Part shown: positions 59,771-64,000 of the stretch, in pieces | Position numbering within the stretch: the stretch's first letter is position 1 | How the letters are laid out: each line of letters begins with the position of its first letter | Assembly (NCBI RefSeq): GCF_946886895.1 | Contig: NZ_CAMPJO010000001.1 | Location: 496,001 to 560,000 of the forward strand | DNA from: an uncultured Marinobacter sp. | GTDB taxonomy: Bacteria > Pseudomonadota > Gammaproteobacteria > Pseudomonadales > Oleiphilaceae | Length of the DNA stretch: 64,000 bases | Reading direction: 5' to 3' | Position numbers and translations under genes: made by a program | Notes under the pieces: model-generated | Told to the model about the DNA's origin: nothing | Database searches by the model: none | What the model saw: the letters and a program-made list of their open reading frames with translations, nothing else

Positions 59771-60349
59771 TCAGAACTGGTATTTCAGGCCCACCCGGCC
59801 GGTGTCGAACTCTGGCCCGCCGTTGGTCACCTGGCCGTTGAAGTCCTCCTCATCAACTTCGACGCTATAGCGGTTGTACTCCGCGAACGCCGTCAACTGC
59901 GGCGTTACCCGGAAATCCACGCCGGCGCCCACAAAAGGCGTCACCTCGTCATAGGTCTCGCTTTCATTGAACGCATCGACATCAAACGCCGAAGCGAAGG
60001 CACCGGCCTTGCCGTACACCCCGAAGCTGTCGGTCAGTGGCAGACGACCAACGGCGCCCAGGCCAACCCCTTTGAGCTGCCCGTCCACGTTATCTTCACC
60101 GAAATTGCCAAAATCGATGTATTCCGCTTCCAGGGCAAAGAAGGAGTTGAACTGGTAGCCAAGGGCCACCCCGAACAGATCGTTCTCATCCTCGAACTGG
60201 CCACCATGGGCCTTGTAGCCGCCATAGCTGCCGCTGATGTACGGGCCTGACTGATCACGGTCAACCGCATCCTGAGCCCAGACCGTGGGTGCCGTCATGG
60301 CAGTAGCCGTCAGAACCGTGGCACAGGCAAATCCAGCTTTGTAGTTCAT
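59771..60349 (-). CDS. Outer-membrane beta-barrel protein (OmpA-like barrel)
   Basis: A 192-aa protein with a signal peptide (cleavage near TVWAQ, residue 25-26) and alternating strands ending in the outer-membrane signature VGLKYQF. It is an eight-strand barrel without the peptidoglycan domain (SGPYISGSYGGYKAHGG, ALEAEYIDFGNFG, TAFAEYNRYSVEV). Function unknown. GAGGAA precedes ATG 60349; 27 extra codons upstream carry no signal and were rejected. Confidence 0.88.
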   Translation of the reverse strand: MNYKAGFACATVLTATAMTAPTVWAQDAVDRDQSGPYISGSYGGYKAHGGQFEDENDLFGVALGYQFNSFFALEAEYIDFGNFGEDNVDGQLKGVGLGAVGRLPLTDSFGVYGKAGAFASAFDVDAFNESETYDEVTPFVGAGVDFRVTPQLTAFAEYNRYSVEVDEEDFNGQVTNGGPEFDTGRVGLKYQF

Positions 60350-60479
60350 AACGCGTTCCTCATCGTCCGTTAGGTGTCCATTGTTACCTTGGGCAATCGC
60401 CGGTAATGCATTGCGATTGCATGGACTCACCCTAACCGGAGAAACGCATCATGGGGGTTAAAACCGGACTACGATTTCG

Positions 60480-61799
60480 TCATCCCGCGTTCATGCAATG
60501 GGCGTAGAAAGTTGTCGTCGCCGGCCAGTCCGAGAAGATACCGATAACACCCACGTCCCGCGCCAGCACGTCAATGACCTTGAACACGTCACCGTCGTTA
60601 TTGATCGCGTCGGTGACGGTCTGGTAATACCACCCGCCTCCGTTTGCCAGCGGGCCACTGCGCTCCACCGTCCACGCAATCATGTCGAGACCAGCGGTGC
60701 GGGCATTCTCCGCGTACTCTGACGGAACCATCTCGCCATAGCTGTCGAGGGTCAGCATTTTCCAGAGCGCCGGCGCCAGAATGTTCACGCCCCGGGCTTT
60801 CAGGCTTTCCATATACGCCAGCGACGAGTTCTCCGGCGTGATCTCGGCCTGATCAAGGAATACCGCCTGGCGACCGAAACGCGGTGTTTCGTTCACCCAG
60901 AAGAGCACATCATCCAGACTGAAGGACTGGGGCCAGACATCCCTCGGATTCACCCCGGCATCGATGTAATCCTGAATCATCTGGCGGGCATAGTCCTGCT
61001 GGCTGTAGTCGCCTTCAAACGGCATATCGACCACCGGTGATTTCAGCTCCGGGGTAAACTTCACGCCCAGCGCCCTGAACAGCTCAATACTCTCCCGATG
61101 GGTCAGCAGCGTGCCCCGGCTGGCGTAAAGATCCGTACGCCAGTCGGCGGTGCCGGCCAGATAGTCCTCCGGCGTGGTCGCCATTGGGTTGAACGCATCC
61201 ATCTTGCCTTTCAGGGTCTTGAACTCAGCCAGAGTGATATCGCGGGTGCGGCACTCGGCCTGTGCCGGGGTACCCGTGGCCGGATCGGCCGGCACGAATG
61301 GCTGGGTGCACTTGGCGTTCAACTCGGGTATCGCCACGATGTTGGTGGTGGTATGAAGGTCGTTCTGGGCGTGCCGACACACCAGCTCCCGGTCCTTGGT
61401 GAAGGCGACGTCACACTCGACGATGCCCGCCCCCATCCGGGCTGCAGCCACATAGGATTCCAGCGTGTGCTCGGGGAACTGCATCGGCGCACCCCGGTGA
61501 CCAATGGAGAACTCAGACCTCTTGAGATGACGAGCGTTGCACGACTGCAACCGCTCCTTCAATGGCCCCTCATCCATGTCCGCCACCAGCCAGAACGGCC
61601 GCGGCCCGATCTGTACAGCCGCCTTGCGCGACCCGTGCCCACGCCAGGCATGCGGCGGACTATCTTTCCATTCTTCCAGCCCCGGCGGCACCCAGTGACC
61701 ATCGGATCCCTTGCCCGGTGAGGCATGGGCGGATGACAGAAAAGCAGACATCAGGGTGAGTGAGCACACCAGAATGCTCGCGAACGTGCGTAACTTCAT
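60480..61799 (-). CDS. Secreted glycerophosphodiester phosphodiesterase family protein
   Basis: A 439-aa protein with a signal peptide (ending near SSAHA, residue 26). The GDPD TIM barrel starts [20 protein letters not shown] (catalytic His, metal Glu), continues [20 protein letters not shown], and keeps Glu in KFTPELKSP. It would split glycerophosphodiesters into alcohol and glycerol 3-phosphate in the periplasm or outside. About 90 residues precede the barrel, and a 60-residue cysteine-containing insertion follows the CRH motif. AAGGAG precedes ATG 61799. Confidence 0.92.
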   Translation of the reverse strand: MKLRTFASILVCSLTLMSAFLSSAHASPGKGSDGHWVPPGLEEWKDSPPHAWRGHGSRKAAVQIGPRPFWLVADMDEGPLKERLQSCNARHLKRSEFSIGHRGAPMQFPEHTLESYVAAARMGAGIVECDVAFTKDRELVCRHAQNDLHTTTNIVAIPELNAKCTQPFVPADPATGTPAQAECRTRDITLAEFKTLKGKMDAFNPMATTPEDYLAGTADWRTDLYASRGTLLTHRESIELFRALGVKFTPELKSPVVDMPFEGDYSQQDYARQMIQDYIDAGVNPRDVWPQSFSLDDVLFWVNETPRFGRQAVFLDQAEITPENSSLAYMESLKARGVNILAPALWKMLTLDSYGEMVPSEYAENARTAGLDMIAWTVERSGPLANGGGWYYQTVTDAINNDGDVFKVIDVLARDVGVIGIFSDWPATTTFYAHCMNAG

Positions 61800-61891
61800 A
61801 ACCGGCTCCTTGTGAAATGAATGATACTGCTCACTCAGTATCCACAGACGGGGTTACCACGGGATGACGTTTTCAAGACCGGACACCACGC

Positions 61892-62761
61892 TCATGGATG
61901 GCGGCTAACCGGCTCATCGTCCCGTATCCGCAGAAAACTGGCAAAGCGCGGCAACCCCGTGGCGGTGTAGCCATAATGCTTGAAAGTGATTGTGGTACCC
62001 GGCGGCGGTGGCGACGCCCGCTCGGCATCGCTGAATCCGGTGCCGATCCGGAACCGCCGGCCGTCCTCCCATTCCACCAGCAGCGAGCCCATCAACCCCC
62101 GGTATTTGCCCTCGCCCGGCAGGAGGCGGATCACTACGGCCTCATCGTCATCGTACTGCTTCACCTTCAGCAGATCGTCGGTACGCCCGGTCTGATGGTC
62201 ACTACGGCCCAACCGTAACATCAGGCCCTCCCCGCCAGCATCGACAACCGCATCGAGTTGCCGCATCAGGGCCTCGTGGGTGGTGGCCCGACGCTGCTCC
62301 ACCACCGCCAGAAACGGTGAACCTACACCTTCCACCAAGGCCCGAAGCCGCACCAGGCGCTCTTCAAACGGCACCGCCATCGGCAGATCAAACGCCATGA
62401 AGCGGATCCTGCGCCAGTCCGCATCCACCGGCCTGGCCTTACGCACCGCCCCCGACAGCTCGGCAAATGTGCCCCGCCCCATCCACAGCTCTCCGTCCAG
62501 AGGCCGTTCGGGAAACCCCTCGGTAAACCAGTGCGGCGCCCGGTACTCATGACCGCCCCGGGACAGGAACCGCTCGCCGGTCCAGTAGGCACGCACACCG
62601 TCAAGCTTTTCGCTGACCCAGTAGCCCTCAAGCGGCATGCCTTCTTGATAGACGTTGGCCAGTGCGAGCTTTGGTGGTTCCGCCCAAACGGCTGGGGAGA
62701 GCCATAGCGAAACCAGCACCAGCAGAGGCACCGACAGGAATAATCGAGGGGGCATGGGCAT
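61892..62761 (-). CDS. Periplasmic ATP-dependent DNA ligase (LigE type)
   Basis: Minimal ATP-dependent DNA ligase of 289 aa with a signal peptide (cleavage after PAVWA, residue 27). Adenylated Lys52 is in EKLDGVRAYW; further nucleotidyltransferase motifs are LDGELWMGRG, AFDLP, GEGLMLRLG and LLKVKQYDDDEAVV; an OB domain follows. No extra domains, as in Lig E enzymes. Such ligases are thought to work on DNA in the periplasm or biofilm. ATG 62761 has AAGGA eight bases upstream; the long upstream extension of the frame is not credible. Confidence 0.9.
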   Translation of the reverse strand: MPMPPRLFLSVPLLVLVSLWLSPAVWAEPPKLALANVYQEGMPLEGYWVSEKLDGVRAYWTGERFLSRGGHEYRAPHWFTEGFPERPLDGELWMGRGTFAELSGAVRKARPVDADWRRIRFMAFDLPMAVPFEERLVRLRALVEGVGSPFLAVVEQRRATTHEALMRQLDAVVDAGGEGLMLRLGRSDHQTGRTDDLLKVKQYDDDEAVVIRLLPGEGKYRGLMGSLLVEWEDGRRFRIGTGFSDAERASPPPPGTTITFKHYGYTATGLPRFASFLRIRDDEPVSRHP

Positions 62762-62775
62762 AGCAGTTCCTTTGC

Positions 62776-63019
62776 TTAAAATAAGCGGTTCACCAAATCT
62801 GTCCGGTTGCGGCGTTTGTAGGCTTCGTAATCTTCCTCGCTCATGTTGCGCCAGTAGTACGGGGGCTGGCGAGTCGCGCACCATGGATGCGGCGGAGCCT
62901 CTTTTCCAACTGTTGCTCCAGGCCCGTTTTACCCGTGACTTTCCGGCCGTCCTTCCATAATCCGATGGTGGCGTAAAGCCTGATAACTCCGTTTCGCCTA
63001 TCAGCCAGATCATTGAGGC
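62776..63019 (-). pseudogene. Possible frameshifted remnant of an unknown gene
   Basis: Between the ligase and the right-edge gene two minus-strand frames look protein-like but are broken. One reads GVIRLYATIGLWKDGRKVTG and goes on to EQQLEKRLRRIHG. Another, one frame over, reads PPYYWRNMSEEDYEAYKRRN and stops at 62776-62778. Neither has a ribosome-binding site at a suitable start. Together they could be the tail of one damaged gene. No family recognised. Confidence 0.3.
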
Positions 63020-64000
63020 CTACGCCATCGTTGCCTCGTTCAGATTCGGTACGCTGTACTGCATCTGGTCCTCCAGCGTGTGCCATGGGAAATTCCGGAT
63101 TTTGTCCATGTGGGCGGGGTAGCCCTCTTTTTCCCACCATTCCAGGTCCAGCGTGGCCCAGTAGTCGGCGGGGCGTTGGCGTTTGCCCGCTGCGTCGTAC
63201 TCGGCGGTGGTGGGATCCAGGTGGCGGTAGGGTTCGAGGGCCGGGATATCCGGCAGTGGCTGGCTGACATCCATGTAGCGCTGGAGTTCATCCCAGTGAG
63301 CGTAGAGTTCCACTTTCTGCGTGCTGTGCACCTCGGCAACCGCCGTCTGCCAGCCGCTGTAGCGGTGGCGAAGCTGTAGCTTATAGCTGACCGGCCCTTT
63401 GGGTTGGACGTGGTAAGAAATGTAAGGGTCGAACTCGATAAACGGCGCCTCGAAGGTTTCTTCACGCCAGGTGCGGAATTTGACCATGCCGGTGGGGCGG
63501 AAGAAGCCGCAGCCCAGGTCTTTAACGATGAAATCGGGGTTATGCTCGAGGAACCAGGTGAAGGGGTAGCGGAAAAAGAGGTGGAGGCCGACAATAATTC
63601 CGGTCAATTTTAGAAAGAAAATGAAATGCGTGGTGCCATGAATGAGCGCGTAAAAAATTCCACCGCCCAGGCTCAGGCTAAGAAGCCATTTGAGCATTCC
63701 ATAGTCTGCGAAAGACCCGGCCAACATAAATAATAATTGCCAGCGAGTTTTAATAAACTCGGCAGGTTTTTGCTGATGAGTCCACGAAGGTCCAGCTAAA
63801 TTTCGTTCTTCGCATCCGGATGAACGCTTTTGGTAGGTTTCGGCTGAGCTCGGGGTGACATGAATATCCAAACCCGCGTAGTTCGCCCAACCCAAGCGCT
63901 CGACTAGGTCGCCACCTTCCAGTGCCTTTGCAAATCCACCTGAATCTTCCAGAGATCTTTGCTTTGGAATCGAGTCGGACCGAAAAGCCGTCTTGGGGTA
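63020..64000 (-). CDS. Unidentified membrane protein, cut by the right edge
   Basis: The frame is open from its TAG stop (63020-63022) to the end of the window, giving about 326 visible residues; the start is outside. The visible N-terminal part (SDSIPKQRSLEDSGGFAKAL, GGDLVERLGWANYAGLDIHV) is soluble. Two membrane segments follow (about 63660-63690 and 63570-63620: LSLSLGGGIFYALIHG and FFLKLTGIIVGLHLFF), then a soluble domain with many Trp, Tyr and Phe (TGMVKFRTWREETFEAPFIE). The stretch beyond about 63590 is visibly richer in A and T than the rest of the window. I do not recognise the family. Confidence 0.7.
   Translation of the reverse strand, partial: YPKTAFRSDSIPKQRSLEDSGGFAKALEGGDLVERLGWANYAGLDIHVTPSSAETYQKRSSGCEERNLAGPSWTHQQKPAEFIKTRWQLLFMLAGSFADYGMLKWLLSLSLGGGIFYALIHGTTHFIFFLKLTGIIVGLHLFFRYPFTWFLEHNPDFIVKDLGCGFFRPTGMVKFRTWREETFEAPFIEFDPYISYHVQPKGPVSYKLQLRHRYSGWQTAVAEVHSTQKVELYAHWDELQRYMDVSQPLPDIPALEPYRHLDPTTAEYDAAGKRQRPADYWATLDLEWWEKEGYPAHMDKIRNFPWHTLEDQMQYSVPNLNEATMA

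Overview
The window is a stretch of chromosome from a GC-rich (about 60 percent by eye) marine gammaproteobacterium. The gene set (PstA/PstC with long periplasmic inserts, TmcA, AcnA, DadA, LysO, PpnN, the marine proteobacterial sortase system) and protein style are most like Marinobacter or a close relative. This is inferred from memory of protein families, not from a database search. I see no rRNA, tRNA, CRISPR array, insertion sequence or phage gene. Both edges cut through genes: a UbiF-type hydroxylase on the left and an unidentified membrane protein on the right.

Layout. 1-1.7 kb: ubiF 3' end and a HIT protein. 1.7-2.0 kb: two copies of a long palindromic element. 2.0-7.6 kb: a complete pstS-pstC-pstA-pstB-phoU operon on the minus strand, with a Pho box made of two 11-bp repeats upstream of pstS and a strong hairpin between pstS and pstC. 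7.7-10.1 kb: a YciA-type thioesterase, a decayed glycosyltransferase related to tRNA-queuosine mannosyltransferases, and a CorA transporter. 10.1-17.6 kb: an oxyanion resistance island. The minus strand carries an ArsC-ArsR fusion, a GAPDH, ArsJ and a further MFS protein; the plus strand carries ArsH, ACR3 and ChrA. The divergent promoter region holds three 16-bp-spaced GCATA repeats. 17.6-24.8 kb: uppP, a second CorA, uvrD, a succinate-semialdehyde dehydrogenase and an acetylpolyamine amidohydrolase. 24.8-37.9 kb: thiI, ppnN, a cytochrome c, an enoyl-CoA hydratase-family protein, an ankyrin lipoprotein, tmcA with a DUF2237 gene, a UvrD-like helicase, an OmpA-family protein and a methyltransferase. 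37.8-50.3 kb: a SpoU methyltransferase, dadA, tatD, lysO, acnA, a zinc-ribbon/TPR membrane protein, a rhomboid protease, MAPEG, GlsB and PlsC genes. 50.4-56.1 kb: the full proteobacterial dedicated sortase system, with sortase and its VIT/VWA substrate on one strand and a divergent response regulator and histidine kinase. 56.1-64 kb: DUF3422, a DUF815 ATPase, mgsA, cysK, an outer-membrane barrel, a glycerophosphodiesterase, a periplasmic DNA ligase and the cut gene at the right edge.

Most unusual signal. Five copies of an intergenic element (1674-1783, 1866-1969, 19475-19590, 21978-22083, 46850-46960) share a 52-58 nt core enclosed in a 26-29 bp inverted repeat. The outer arms differ from copy to copy, yet pair almost perfectly within each copy. 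The core can form two more hairpins whose stems also co-vary. This looks like a three-way-junction fold kept by compensatory change, as structured DNA or RNA at the 3' ends of genes. I do not recognise the family.
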